From: Candidatus Minthenecus merdequi
GTDB taxonomy: Bacteria; Bacteroidota; Bacteroidia; Bacteroidales; Paludibacteraceae
Direction of reading: 5' to 3'
NCBI GenBank assembly: GCA_018064385.1
Contig: JAGHVI010000194.1
Coordinates: forward strand, 1-22,420
DNA: 22,420 nucleotides
The notes below the pieces were generated by a model that did no database searches, had not been told where the DNA came from, and saw only the letters and a program-made list of their open reading frames with translations. Positions 1-8,736 of this stretch are shown here, piece after piece. Within the stretch, counting starts at the first letter, position 1; the number at the start of each line of letters is the position of its first letter. The translations under genes were made by a program, and so were the position numbers.

Positions 1-84
1 TTGTCAGTCTGTCACAATGCCCGCATTGCTCCCTTCCTCCGCACAGCAATCTGCTAAAAATAAACTTCAAAATCGTCTCAACCT

Positions 85-101
85 AATTAATAGAACCACC
101 C
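85..101 (-). repeat. Dispersed intergenic repeat, 17-mer form, copy 1
   Basis: Read on the minus strand this is GGGTGGTTCTATTAATT, identical to the copies at 12958-12974 and 21935-21951. It lies just downstream of the leftward promoter at 114-144, so it would fall in the 5' leader of a transcript leaving the window. The sequence beyond it (84 down to about 50) only weakly resembles the longer elements that follow the other two copies. Confidence 0.8.
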
Positions 102-113
102 ATAATCGGGTTG

Positions 114-144
114 CAAAGGTACAAAAAAGAATTTGAAACGGCAA
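114..144 (-). promoter_or_regulatory. Leftward Bacteroidetes-type promoter
   Basis: On the minus strand the -7 box TACCTTTG lies at 121-114 and a TTG at 144-142, 20 bases apart, which matches the Bacteroidetes sigma consensus. It faces away from dnaG and would transcribe a gene left of the window. No coding region is visible in bases 1-110, so the leader would be over 100 nt. Confidence 0.6.
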
Positions 145-190
145 TAAATAGGCAAGAAAAAAAATATTGCTAATAATGCGGGATTTTTAG

Positions 191-220
191 TTGTTATGTG
201 AGAAAAAATTTGTATCTTTG
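191..220 (+). promoter_or_regulatory. dnaG promoter
   Basis: TTG at 191-193, a 19-base spacer and TATCTTTG at 213-220 fit the Bacteroidetes promoter. The dnaG start codon is 18 bases further on, so the leader is very short. No Shine-Dalgarno sequence is visible, as is usual in this phylum. Confidence 0.8.
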
Positions 221-237
221 CAACTCAATATATAAGC

Positions 238-2220
238 ATGGCAAGGATAGACCAAAATACGATAGATAGAATTATAGATGCTGCGAGGATAGAAGATGTA
301 GTAAGGTCGTATGGTGTTGAATTACAGAAGGCAGGCACAGTTTTGAAAGCCTGTTGTCCATTTCACGAAGAGAAAACGCCATCGTTTGTTGTTTCGCCAG
401 CCAAAGGCATATTCAAGTGTTTTGGATGTGGGAAAGGGGGACATGTGGTAAAATTTGTGATGGAAAAAGAGCAGTGCAAATATCCTGAAGCACTCAGAAT
501 ACTTGCGAAGAGATATAACATTGAGGTTCCGGAGCGAGAACAGACGCCGGAAGAGAAACGAATAGAGATGGAGCGGCAGAACATACTGGAGATAAACGAA
601 TGGTATGCTAAATTCTGTCAAGAAGCGATGATTAACGACCCTAACGGCAGAGCTATAGGGATGTCATTCTTCAGAGAGAGACGATTCACCGACGAAAGTA
701 TGAGAGTTTTTCGTTTGGGATATGCAATGAACAAAAATGTAGCTTATGAGGCAGCGATAGCGGCAGGTTTCAGTGAGGATATAATAGTCAAAAGCGGGAT
801 AGGGGGAGTTGATAAAGAGAGTGGAAGGAGTTACGACAGGTTCAAAGGGAGGGTGATATTCCCAATAGTAAACATAACGGGGAAAGTGGTGGCATTTGGG
901 GGGAGGATACTGAACAACTTGAGTGAAGAAGAGAAAAAGAGGGTAGGCAAGTACGTCAACTCGCCTGAGATTATTGGAATATACGAGAAAAACAGAGAGT
1001 TGTATGGACTTTATTATGCCAAAAGCGAAATACAGCGCAAAGATTGTTGTATATTGGTTGAAGGCTATGCAGACGTCATAAGTATGCATCAAGCAGGGAT
1101 GCGAAACACGGTTGCAGCTTGCGGAACAGCATTCACGGAGAGGCAGATGGGGACAATACATAGGTTTACGAACAACCTAGTAGTTATGGATGACGGAGAC
1201 AGTGCAGGAATAGCTGCTGCACAAAAAGCTGCAAACATTGCGTTAAAGGCAGGAATGACGGTGCGAATGGTGCTTCTGCCCGACGGTCAAGATCCTGATG
1301 ACTTTGCAAAGAGCCACTCAGCAGAACAGATTGAGGCATATATCAACGAAAATAGTATGAACTTCGTTGAGTTCAAAAAAAAAGTGCTGACTGTTGGTCG
1401 TGAGGATGACCCAGACAAGGTAAACGCTGCCTTGAGTTCAGTAATTGAGACTATTACATTGTTGCCAAATGCGATAAGTCGTGAGGTATATATCAAAGAG
1501 GCGATAAAACGATTTGAGATGCCGCGAGAGGCAATTATGGAGAGAATAGACAGTCTGAAAATGGCTGATCAGCAACAGAAAGAGCGTGATGAACGCAACA
1601 AAATGTTACGGCAAGAGGACGAACGTCGTGCAGAAGAGGCAAATAGACCTATATACAAATTTGCGATACAAGAGCGAGAGATAGTTCAATTCATTGTTCG
1701 ACATTGCGGTGAGAGCATAGAAGTAGAAAACGAAGAAGGCAAAGGGCGTTATTATGTCACGGATTTGCTGTTGGCAAGTTTGGAAGATATAGAGCGAGAC
1801 GGACGGCTGTTGCAAAATCCAGCGTACGAAAAGTTCATAAAACTCATCGAACAGCAGGAGGTAACAGACGACAAAATTTTTACGTTCAACGAAGATGACG
1901 ATATACGGGAGATTTCGACATCTTTGATGTTGGATAAAGAGGTAACCTCGAAGAGATTTGACAGTGATATAAAATTCACGACACCGGAAGATGACCCACA
2001 GTATGCGAGAAAAAAAGCTGAATTTGAGGCAAGGATACAGCAGGAGCGGGAGTTGAAACTGAGGTCGAATCTTGAGACGGTAATCAGGGAGTATAAACTG
2101 GTTGTCCTACGAGATTTGATTGCCGAAACAAAACGAGCAATCAAAGAGCGACCAGGAGAGATGATTGAGTTGATGAAACAGTTGAGAATCTACATTGAGC
2201 AGGAACAGATGTTGCGATAA
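238..2220 (+). CDS. dnaG: DNA primase DnaG
   Basis: DnaG synthesises the RNA primers for leading- and lagging-strand replication and works with the replicative helicase. The 660-residue protein starts with a CHC2 zinc-binding domain whose ligands are C40, H43, C61 and C64, within CPFHEEKTPSF and FGCGKGG. The RNA polymerase core and TOPRIM domain follow, with the VEGYADV glutamate at E275 and the acidic metal-binding motif DDGDSAG at 318-324. The C-terminal part (from about 430) is charged and helical, as expected of the helicase-interacting region, which diverges among bacteria. Length is normal for the family. The start codon follows a well-placed promoter. sufB lies 39 bases downstream on the same strand. 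Confidence 0.97.
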   Translation: MARIDQNTIDRIIDAARIEDVVRSYGVELQKAGTVLKACCPFHEEKTPSFVVSPAKGIFKCFGCGKGGHVVKFVMEKEQCKYPEALRILAKRYNIEVPEREQTPEEKRIEMERQNILEINEWYAKFCQEAMINDPNGRAIGMSFFRERRFTDESMRVFRLGYAMNKNVAYEAAIAAGFSEDIIVKSGIGGVDKESGRSYDRFKGRVIFPIVNITGKVVAFGGRILNNLSEEEKKRVGKYVNSPEIIGIYEKNRELYGLYYAKSEIQRKDCCILVEGYADVISMHQAGMRNTVAACGTAFTERQMGTIHRFTNNLVVMDDGDSAGIAAAQKAANIALKAGMTVRMVLLPDGQDPDDFAKSHSAEQIEAYINENSMNFVEFKKKVLTVGREDDPDKVNAALSSVIETITLLPNAISREVYIKEAIKRFEMPREAIMERIDSLKMADQQQKERDERNKMLRQEDERRAEEANRPIYKFAIQEREIVQFIVRHCGESIEVENEEGKGRYYVTDLLLASLEDIERDGRLLQNPAYEKFIKLIEQQEVTDDKIFTFNEDDDIREISTSLMLDKEVTSKRFDSDIKFTTPEDDPQYARKKAEFEARIQQERELKLRSNLETVIREYKLVVLRDLIAETKRAIKERPGEMIELMKQLRIYIEQEQMLR

Positions 2221-2225
2221 ATCAA

Positions 2226-2240
2226 GGAGTTCCATAAATA
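2226..2240 (+). repeat. Possible degenerate copy of the GTGAGTTCTATAAATT repeat
   Basis: The bases GGAGTTCCATAAATA begin five bases after the dnaG stop codon and resemble the repeat at 8701-8718 (GGTGAGTTCTATAAATTT), but they lack two bases and carry a C for T. The match could be chance in AT-rich DNA. It is listed because the position, just after a stop codon, is the same as for several clear copies. Confidence 0.3.
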
Positions 2241-2259
2241 AAAAGAAAAACCAAAAATA

Positions 2260-3696
2260 ATGAGTAACCAACTAATCAATGAAGTAGCAGAGAAAGAGTA
2301 TGAATATGGGTTTGAGACCGATGTTCATACGGAGTTGTTGGAAAAAGGGTTGAACGAACAAGTGGTCAGGCGCATATCAGAACTGAAAGAAGAGCCACAG
2401 TGGATGTTAGAGTTTCGGTTGCGGGCATATCGTTATTGGACAACGCTGAAACACCCTAGTTGGGGTCATTTGCAGATACCCGAAATAGACTATCAGTCAA
2501 TATCGTACTATGCAGCGCCAAATAAGCCAAAGGTAAACTCGTTGGACGAAGTTGACCCAAAAGTGTTAGAGACATTCAACAAACTTGGCATACCATTGGA
2601 GGAGCAGAAAGTATTGTCGGGGATGGCAGTAGATGCTGTGATGGACTCGGTGTCAGTCAAGACTACATTTAGAGAAAACCTGAAAGAGAAAGGGATAATT
2701 TTTTGTTCCATATCGGAGGCGGTAAAAGAGTACCCAGACCTGGTACGTCAGTATCTGGGCAGTGTAGTCAGTTACCGAGACAATTTTTATGCTGCGTTGA
2801 ACAGTGCAGTCTTCTCAGATGGATCATTTGTCTATATACCAAAAGGAGTCAGATGTCCAATGGAACTTTCCACATACTTCAGGATAAATGCGAAAGGGAC
2901 GGGACAATTTGAGCGCACCTTGATAGTTGCTGACGACAATGCCTACGTATCGTACCTTGAGGGCTGTACGGCACCTATGCGAGACGAAAACCAATTGCAT
3001 GCAGCGATAGTAGAGATTGTGGTCAACACTGATGCAGAGGTAAAATATAGCACTGTACAGAACTGGTATCCAGGTGATAAAGAAGGCAAAGGAGGAATTT
3101 ACAACTTTGTAACCAAAAGGGCGGAATGTCGAGGTAATCGTTCCAGGATATCCTGGACACAGGTAGAAACAGGTTCTGCCATCACGTGGAAATATCCATC
3201 GTGTGTACTTCAGGGCGAAGGTTCAGTAGGGGAGTTTTATTCAGTAGCACTGACAGCAAACTATCAGCAGGCGGACACAGGCACAAAAATGATTCATGTA
3301 GGAGCAAACACAAGGTCAAGAATAGTAAGCAAAGGTATATCGGCAGGACATAGTCAGAACTCCTATCGTGGTTTGGTCAAGATTGGCAAAAAAGCAATAG
3401 GTTCGAGGAACATCAGTCAATGTGACTCATTGCTTTTAGGATCGGATTGTGGAGCACACACCTTTCCATACACCGAGATAGCCAACACTACATCTACCGC
3501 GGAGCATGAGGCTACGACATCGAAAATCTCGGAGGATCAGCTCTTCTATTGTATGCAGAGAGGGATATCGGAGGAAGATGCAGTTGGGCTTATTATCGGG
3601 GGTTATGCAAAAGAAGTAATTAACAAACTGCCAATGGAGTTTGCTGTAGAGGCGCAGAAACTTTTGCAGATTTCACTTGAAGGAAGTGTAGGATGA
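2260..3696 (+). CDS. sufB: Fe-S cluster assembly scaffold protein SufB
   Basis: SufB is the scaffold subunit of the SUF system and normally acts as a SufBC2D complex that assembles Fe-S clusters in the cytoplasm. The 478 residues match SufB throughout. The conserved C-terminal block carries QCDSLL with C388 and AEHEATTSKI with H416 and E417. The spacing between this Cys and His is the same as between the functionally important C405 and H433 of E. coli SufB. The start at 2260 gives the usual SufB N-terminus. The stop codon overlaps the pnuC start as ATGA, suggesting translational coupling. In Bacteroidales sufB is usually followed by sufC, sufD and sufS, but none of these is in this window. 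Confidence 0.96.
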   Translation: MSNQLINEVAEKEYEYGFETDVHTELLEKGLNEQVVRRISELKEEPQWMLEFRLRAYRYWTTLKHPSWGHLQIPEIDYQSISYYAAPNKPKVNSLDEVDPKVLETFNKLGIPLEEQKVLSGMAVDAVMDSVSVKTTFRENLKEKGIIFCSISEAVKEYPDLVRQYLGSVVSYRDNFYAALNSAVFSDGSFVYIPKGVRCPMELSTYFRINAKGTGQFERTLIVADDNAYVSYLEGCTAPMRDENQLHAAIVEIVVNTDAEVKYSTVQNWYPGDKEGKGGIYNFVTKRAECRGNRSRISWTQVETGSAITWKYPSCVLQGEGSVGEFYSVALTANYQQADTGTKMIHVGANTRSRIVSKGISAGHSQNSYRGLVKIGKKAIGSRNISQCDSLLLGSDCGAHTFPYTEIANTTSTAEHEATTSKISEDQLFYCMQRGISEEDAVGLIIGGYAKEVINKLPMEFAVEAQKLLQISLEGSVG

Positions 3697-4292
3697 GCAA
3701 TGTGATTGAAATAATAGCGTTCTGTACAAGTGCGACAAGCATTTTTTTAGCTTCGCGTCAGAAAGCGATAACATTTGTACTGGGGTTGGCTAACAACACA
3801 ATGTTTGCTATTCTCTTCTACCAACAGCACCTTTACTCGATAATGTCGTTGCAATGTGCATATATACTGCTGAACTTCTATGGGATGGCAAAATGGTGGG
3901 GGTGGTTTGGGTTAAACGGCAAGGACAAAAAGCTGAAAATAAGTTCGTTGAAGGTTGAGGAGATGGGAGCGCTTCTGTCATTGGTACTTTTGGCGGGAGT
4001 GATGTTGGCAACATTTGTGGTTCGTATGTCGGCAGACTTTCCGGAGATGTTTCCTTCTCCAAAATATCCTCTGCTTGATGCGTGTCTGACGACAGCGAGT
4101 ATCGTGGCACAGATATTGATGATAAAGAAAAAGATTCAGGTATGGGCAGTATGGATAATGTTGAATATCATCAAAACAGCACTCTACTTTGAAGTAGGAT
4201 TGAACCTAACGGCAGTTTTACACATTATATATATCGGTATAGCACTAGATGCTATACGTCATTGGACGAAAGAATTGAGGGAATCGATATAG
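3693..4292 (+). CDS. pnuC: PnuC-family nicotinamide riboside (vitamin) transporter
   Basis: This is a polytopic inner-membrane protein of 199 residues with about seven hydrophobic segments. PnuC proteins let nicotinamide riboside cross the inner membrane by facilitated diffusion, feeding NAD salvage. Family features visible are the NFYGMAKWWGW stretch near residues 61-71 and the C-terminal block with LLDACLTTASIVAQ, KKK and a WxxW segment. Its ATG overlaps the sufB stop by four bases. Some Bacteroidetes homologues (PnuT) carry thiamine and are preceded by a thiamine riboswitch and a pyrophosphokinase gene. Neither is seen here, so nicotinamide riboside is the better guess, but the substrate is not proven. 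Confidence 0.85.
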   Translation: MSNVIEIIAFCTSATSIFLASRQKAITFVLGLANNTMFAILFYQQHLYSIMSLQCAYILLNFYGMAKWWGWFGLNGKDKKLKISSLKVEEMGALLSLVLLAGVMLATFVVRMSADFPEMFPSPKYPLLDACLTTASIVAQILMIKKKIQVWAVWIMLNIIKTALYFEVGLNLTAVLHIIYIGIALDAIRHWTKELRESI

Positions 4293-4336
4293 GAATATCA
4301 TTCAGTGAAAAACAAGAGGCAAATAAACATTTATAA

Positions 4337-4693
4337 ATGAGTGAAATAAAGAAACTATTATCGACAATTGTCGAAGGAATGCAAGAAAAGAAGGCGAAAG
4401 ACATCTGTATCGTTGATATGAGTGAACTGGAATCGCCTTGTCAGTATTTTGTAATAGCATCAGGCAACAGCAACACGCATGTGTCGAGCATAGCCATTGA
4501 GACAAAAGATTATGTGCGTAAAAGCGCGGGTGAAAAACCGATAGCCATAGATGGTTTTGACAACTGTCAGTGGATAGCTATGGACTATGGGACAGTCATA
4601 GTTCATATATTCCAGCCTGAGTTCCGTACGTTTTATGACATAGAACACCTTTGGGCAGATGCCAAGATAACAGAGATACCGAACATAGACTGA
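4337..4693 (+). CDS. rsfS: Ribosomal silencing factor RsfS
   Basis: RsfS (Iojap/YbeB family) binds ribosomal protein L14 on the 50S subunit and blocks joining with 30S, lowering translation when nutrients are short. The 118-residue protein has normal family length and the typical pattern: KAKDICIVDMSEL near residues 19-31, the CQYFVIASGNSNTH segment, and the WIAMDYGTVIVHIF stretch followed by FYDIEHLW. The ftsH start codon lies two bases after the stop. The arrangement rsfS-ftsH-cdsA is common in Bacteroidetes and suggests one operon. Confidence 0.93.
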   Translation: MSEIKKLLSTIVEGMQEKKAKDICIVDMSELESPCQYFVIASGNSNTHVSSIAIETKDYVRKSAGEKPIAIDGFDNCQWIAMDYGTVIVHIFQPEFRTFYDIEHLWADAKITEIPNID

Positions 4694-4695
4694 TT

Positions 4696-6642
4696 ATGGG
4701 AAAGAAACTGAATAACAAATCTTCATTAGGGTTGTATTGGATATACATCGCCATTGGTATTTTTCTGGTAGCCATAACATTGTGGACTCCTGGCGGTGGA
4801 ACAAAAGAAATAGCTTACTCACAGATGGAGCAAGCATTGAGGAATGGTTGTGTGAAACAAATAACCATCAATCTAAACCAGAAAACAGCGGAGGCAGAAC
4901 TTGACCCACGTTGTGCAGAGGAATATACGGGGAAGAAATCTTCAGATGGCAATCCAGTAAATGTCAGTTCGACGATACCGGCAGTAGATGAATTTTCGAA
5001 AGAATTGAAAGGATTGAAAGAAGAGGGATTGTTCAAAGGGGAGGAGAAATATGTCAACGATCAGGACTACACACGGATATTCATCTATGCAGTGCTTCCT
5101 CTATTGATAATGATAGTCTTCTTTGTATTCATCAATCGGAGGATGAGCGGAGGGGGCGGAGGAGGAATCTTCAATGTAGGAAAATCGACTGCGCGAGAAT
5201 TTGACAAAAGCAAAGCGGAAAACAAGGTTACATTTCAGGATGTAGCGGGACTGGAAGGGGCGAAACAGGAGGTAGAGGAGATAGTACATTTTCTTAAGAA
5301 TCCGCAGAAATACACGACATTAGGGGGTAAAATTCCAAAAGGGGCATTGCTTGTAGGTCCTCCAGGCACAGGAAAAACTCTGCTTGCGAAAGCAGTTGCA
5401 GGCGAGGCAGACGTGCCATTCTTCTCAATGTCAGGTTCAGACTTTGTAGAGATGTTTGTAGGAGTAGGTGCGTCGCGAGTTCGTGATCTTTTCAGGACAG
5501 CCAAAGAGAAAGCGCCTTGCATAGTCTTTATAGATGAGATAGACGCTATTGGACGTGCGCGAGGTAAAAATGCGAACTTCAACAGTAACGACGAGCGAGA
5601 AAACACTCTCAACCAGTTGTTAACAGAGATGGATGGTTTTGGTTCCAACTCTGGGGTCATCATATTAGCGGCTACGAACCGAGCAGAGATACTGGACAAG
5701 GCATTGATGAGGGCGGGGCGTTTTGACCGTCAGATACATGTAGAATTGCCGGACCTCAACGAACGAGTAGCTATTTTCAAGGTACATTTGAAAAACGTCA
5801 AGACAGACGACAGCATAGACATAGACTTTCTTGCGCGACAGACTCCTGGTTTTTCGGGAGCAGACATAGCAAATGTATGCAATGAGTCAGCTCTTATAGC
5901 AGCACGTAAAGAGCGCAATGCAGTCACGAAGCAGGATTTTCTTGATGCAGTGGATAGGATTATCGGAGGATTGGAGAAAAAGAGCAAAATCATAACAGCA
6001 GAGGAGAAGAAAAACATTGCATATCATGAGGCTGGTCATGCCACAATCAGTTGGCATCTACAATTTGCTGATCCCTTGGTCAAAGTTACGATAGTTCCAC
6101 GAGGGCAGGCATTAGGTGCAGCTTGGTATCTGCCGGAAGAGCGGCAACTTACGTCAAAGCAGCACATATTAGACAAAATATGTGCACTTATGGGAGGGCG
6201 AGCTGCCGAGGAGATATTTTTTGGAATACTTGACACAGGGGCTCTTTCGGACCTTGAGCAGGCAACCAAGAGAGCATACGCACTTGTAACTTACTTTGGA
6301 ATGAGTGAGCAGCTCAGGAACATCTCCTATTACGACTCGACGGGGCAGAATGAATATGGATTTACGAAGCCGTATTCAGAGGCTACAGCCCAAATGATAG
6401 ACTCGGAAGTGCAACGAATAATAGACGAGCAGTACGAACGGGCAAAGTCAATTCTTCGTCAATATTCAGAAGGGCACAATCGGGTGGCTAATATATTGAT
6501 AGAGAAGGAAGTTCTTTTCTCGGAAGACCTTGAATCAGTCTTTGGTCCACGGCCGTGGGCATCACGAGCAGAGGAATTGTTAGCCGATTCAAAACCACAA
6601 GAACTTCCAGAAGCAGAAGCAGAATCTGGAGAAGACCAGTAA
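4696..6642 (+). CDS. ftsH: ATP-dependent zinc metalloprotease FtsH
   Basis: FtsH is a membrane-anchored AAA+ hexamer that extracts and degrades membrane and short-lived cytoplasmic proteins. I choose the ATG at 4696, just after the rsfS stop, giving 648 residues. The in-frame ATG at 4651 lies inside rsfS and would add residues unlike FtsH. Visible features: membrane segment at about 11-30, periplasmic domain, second membrane segment at about 128-146, Walker A GPPGTGKT (221-228), Walker B with FIDE (278-281), second region of homology ending in GRFDR (341-345), and zinc site HEAGH (444-448) with a third ligand candidate D519 in SDLEQAT. cdsA follows after three bases. Confidence 0.97.
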   Translation: MGKKLNNKSSLGLYWIYIAIGIFLVAITLWTPGGGTKEIAYSQMEQALRNGCVKQITINLNQKTAEAELDPRCAEEYTGKKSSDGNPVNVSSTIPAVDEFSKELKGLKEEGLFKGEEKYVNDQDYTRIFIYAVLPLLIMIVFFVFINRRMSGGGGGGIFNVGKSTAREFDKSKAENKVTFQDVAGLEGAKQEVEEIVHFLKNPQKYTTLGGKIPKGALLVGPPGTGKTLLAKAVAGEADVPFFSMSGSDFVEMFVGVGASRVRDLFRTAKEKAPCIVFIDEIDAIGRARGKNANFNSNDERENTLNQLLTEMDGFGSNSGVIILAATNRAEILDKALMRAGRFDRQIHVELPDLNERVAIFKVHLKNVKTDDSIDIDFLARQTPGFSGADIANVCNESALIAARKERNAVTKQDFLDAVDRIIGGLEKKSKIITAEEKKNIAYHEAGHATISWHLQFADPLVKVTIVPRGQALGAAWYLPEERQLTSKQHILDKICALMGGRAAEEIFFGILDTGALSDLEQATKRAYALVTYFGMSEQLRNISYYDSTGQNEYGFTKPYSEATAQMIDSEVQRIIDEQYERAKSILRQYSEGHNRVANILIEKEVLFSEDLESVFGPRPWASRAEELLADSKPQELPEAEAESGEDQ

Positions 6643-6645
6643 ACT

Positions 6646-7452
6646 ATGGATTATAGGAACTTAGGAATAAGGACAATAACAGGAGCAATCCTTGTGGCGG
6701 TGTTAGTTACGGCAACTCTTCCGATACTTGATGCCACTGGGTACATATTTCTTGCGGTATTTAGCGTGATAACAATCTTTGTGACGCGAGAGTTTATGAA
6801 AATAAACGGAGCAGGCAATCTGGAATCATTTCAAGCTGCAATATGCTCGTTAGTACTCTTTCTGTGGCGGTGGGCGAAATTCAATACACAGATGACAAAC
6901 AGGTTGTTATCACTTTATGCAGTATTGTTATTACTTATGGTTATTGGTCAATTGTTGAAAGATCACACCAATATGGTAGAGCGGGCAAAGAGACTTCTGA
7001 CCGGACAATGCTACATAGCAATACCTTTTGCATTTATGAACGACCTCAGGTTCTGTTCAGCTGGGGTACTTCTTTTTTCTGTATTTGTGTTGATTTGGGT
7101 TAATGACACATTTGCCTTTCTCACAGGTTCAATGCTTGGAAAGCACAAGATGATAGAGCGAGTATCGCCCAAAAAGACTTGGGAAGGGTTTTATGGAGGA
7201 ATGCTCTTCGTTCTCGGAGGTGCTGTCTTGCTTTGGCACTTTTTCGGAGGGTATGAACTATGGCAATGGATTGTGATAGGTGTTGTCGTCTCAATTTTCG
7301 GCACATTTGGAGATCTTATTGAATCACAGATGAAGCGTAGCATAGGTATAAAAGACTCTGGGAAAGCCATTCCTGGACATGGAGGTTGGCTTGATCGATT
7401 TGACAGTGTAATAATAGCAAGTATAGCGTTAAACGTGTTAATATTGTTCTAA
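6646..7452 (+). CDS. cdsA: Phosphatidate cytidylyltransferase CdsA
   Basis: CdsA makes CDP-diacylglycerol from phosphatidic acid and CTP in the inner membrane, the branch point for phospholipid synthesis. The 268-residue protein is hydrophobic with several predicted membrane helices. It carries the family signature near its C-terminus: KKTWEGFYGG, then GDLIESQMKR and the KDSGKAIPGHGGWLDRFDS block. It begins three bases after ftsH and ends one base before psd, so the three genes are probably co-transcribed. With Psd it covers two of the three steps from phosphatidic acid to phosphatidylethanolamine; the intermediate phosphatidylserine synthase is not in the window. Confidence 0.95.
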   Translation: MDYRNLGIRTITGAILVAVLVTATLPILDATGYIFLAVFSVITIFVTREFMKINGAGNLESFQAAICSLVLFLWRWAKFNTQMTNRLLSLYAVLLLLMVIGQLLKDHTNMVERAKRLLTGQCYIAIPFAFMNDLRFCSAGVLLFSVFVLIWVNDTFAFLTGSMLGKHKMIERVSPKKTWEGFYGGMLFVLGGAVLLWHFFGGYELWQWIVIGVVVSIFGTFGDLIESQMKRSIGIKDSGKAIPGHGGWLDRFDSVIIASIALNVLILF

Positions 7453-7453
7453 T

Positions 7454-8134
7454 ATGAAAAAGATAAAAATTCACAAAGAAGGGTATATGATATTGTTTGT
7501 CATAGCCTTGTTGCTCATAGCCAGCAACGTGATGATTTGGAATACAGATGCCAATATGACACTCAAAGCAATAAACATAGTGGTCACATTTGCGCTTTAT
7601 GGTTTTATAGCATTCTTCTTTCGCAATCCCAGCAGAACCATTGAGGTAGATGACAACAATATGATTATAGCGCCTGCAGATGGCAGAATTTGTGCCATTG
7701 AGCCTACGGAGGTTTATGAGTTTTTTGGCGGAGAGAAAATGATGCAGATTTCAATTTTCATGTCGCCACTATCGGTTCATGCCAACTGGTTTCCTATATC
7801 AGGCATGGTACTCTACACGAAGCATCATAAGGGGCGTCATGTGGCGGCATATTTGCCGAAATCATCGTCAGAGAACGAGCGAGCTGTTACGGTTATAGAA
7901 TGTGCGAATGGCAATCGCATTATGGCGCAGCAGGTGGCAGGTGCTATGGCGCGAAGGATTGTAACATACGCTGCTGTTGGTCATGCGTGTTCAATCAATG
8001 AACAGATGGGTTTCATTAAATTTGGTTCGAGGGTTGACCTCTTCATTCCTATTGATTCTACTATATATGTAGATTTAGGAGAATCGACCAAAGGAAACGA
8101 GACGATTATTGCCCGGCTGCCCGACAAAAAATAA
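7454..8134 (+). CDS. psd: Phosphatidylserine decarboxylase
   Basis: This enzyme converts phosphatidylserine to phosphatidylethanolamine at the membrane. The proenzyme cleaves itself at a Gly-Ser bond to make the pyruvoyl cofactor. At 226 residues it belongs to the short Psd form common in Bacteroidetes and Archaea. Two membrane segments lie at about 12-30 and 40-56. The IAPADG motif holds D76, SVHANW holds H109, and the cleavage site is G191-S192 in KFGSRVDLF, in place of the LGST of E. coli Psd. The ATG is one base after the cdsA stop. A dispersed repeat begins at the first base after its own stop codon. Confidence 0.93.
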   Translation: MKKIKIHKEGYMILFVIALLLIASNVMIWNTDANMTLKAINIVVTFALYGFIAFFFRNPSRTIEVDDNNMIIAPADGRICAIEPTEVYEFFGGEKMMQISIFMSPLSVHANWFPISGMVLYTKHHKGRHVAAYLPKSSSENERAVTVIECANGNRIMAQQVAGAMARRIVTYAAVGHACSINEQMGFIKFGSRVDLFIPIDSTIYVDLGESTKGNETIIARLPDKK

Positions 8135-8150
8135 GGTAAGTTCTATAAAA
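8135..8150 (+). repeat. Dispersed intergenic repeat, GTGAGTTCTATAAATT form, copy 2
   Basis: GGTAAGTTCTATAAAA follows directly on the psd stop codon and differs from the copy at 8701 at only a few positions. With that copy it forms a direct repeat pair flanking the secreted-protein gene at 8199-8699. Confidence 0.65.
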
Positions 8151-8198
8151 TCACCGTTTGTTAAAACGAAATACAACAACATCTAAATACAAACTATT

Positions 8199-8699
8199 AT
8201 GAAAAAGTTATTTATTATCGCAGCAATGATGCTTGCATGTGTATTCGGCATCTCTGCACAACAGTGTGATGAACCTATCACAACGGAGGTTGCCTTGGAT
8301 CTTTCACAAAGACATGGGAAGGTTATAGGTCAGGGAACTTATCGTCATGGTTCTACTGCATGTATTGAGGCTATTCCTGACGAAGGGTATGTATTTGCAG
8401 GTTGGTCAGATGGTTCAATGGAGAATCCAAGGGTTTTTGTAGTCAAATACAGTCTTCAGTCCCGATTTGTAAAGGCTCCGGAGAAGACACCAGAGAAGAT
8501 TGCCGAGAATGGTCTTGAGATTTATTCGCAGCACCTTACACTCTTTGTCAGCAGTCCAGAAGGAGAAGAATACGAGATTTACACTGCTACAGGGATGAAG
8601 ATTTATGCAGGCAAAGAAAATTCAGTTCAAATGCCGATGGCGGGCATCTACTTTGTAAAATCTTCAAAGGGAGTAACAAAGATTCTCGTCAACGAGTAA
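8199..8699 (+). CDS. Small secreted protein with InlB-repeat-like and T9SS-like C-terminal domains
   Basis: The 166-residue protein starts with a signal peptide (basic KK, hydrophobic core, likely cut after ISA at residue 20). Residues about 35-90 resemble the divergent InlB B-repeat domain: a GxGTYxHGSTACIEAIP stretch, then GYVFAGWSDG and NPRVFVV. Residues about 105-166 look like a type IX secretion sorting or related beta-sandwich domain, with YEIYTATGMKIYAG and a terminal AGIYFVKSSKGVTKILV pattern. Export is well supported and surface attachment is an inference. No ligand or function can be assigned. Direct repeats flank the gene (8135 and 8701), and no clear promoter is seen, so it may be read from the psd operon. 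Confidence 0.75.
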   Translation: MKKLFIIAAMMLACVFGISAQQCDEPITTEVALDLSQRHGKVIGQGTYRHGSTACIEAIPDEGYVFAGWSDGSMENPRVFVVKYSLQSRFVKAPEKTPEKIAENGLEIYSQHLTLFVSSPEGEEYEIYTATGMKIYAGKENSVQMPMAGIYFVKSSKGVTKILVNE

Positions 8700-8700
8700 A

Positions 8701-8718
8701 GGTGAGTTCTATAAATTT
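8701..8718 (+). repeat. Dispersed intergenic repeat, GTGAGTTCTATAAATT form, copy 3
   Basis: GGTGAGTTCTATAAATTT begins one base after the stop codon of the preceding gene. Bases 8702-8717 are identical to the inverted copy at 13086-13071. Confidence 0.75.
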
Positions 8719-8736
8719 AGTATTATACAATGTAAA

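Noticed and set aside
15..28. Small palindrome CAATGCCCGCATTG
   Set aside because: A five-base stem near the window edge with no T run or copy elsewhere; too short to call a site.
664..1161. 165-codon open frame on the minus strand
   Set aside because: It is the shadow of dnaG: the plus-strand frame carries the conserved TOPRIM motifs and the minus frame has no recognisable protein pattern.
4651..4695. Upstream in-frame ATG for ftsH
   Set aside because: It lies inside rsfS and adds residues unlike any FtsH N-terminus; the ATG at 4696 directly precedes the first membrane segment and sits two bases after the rsfS stop.
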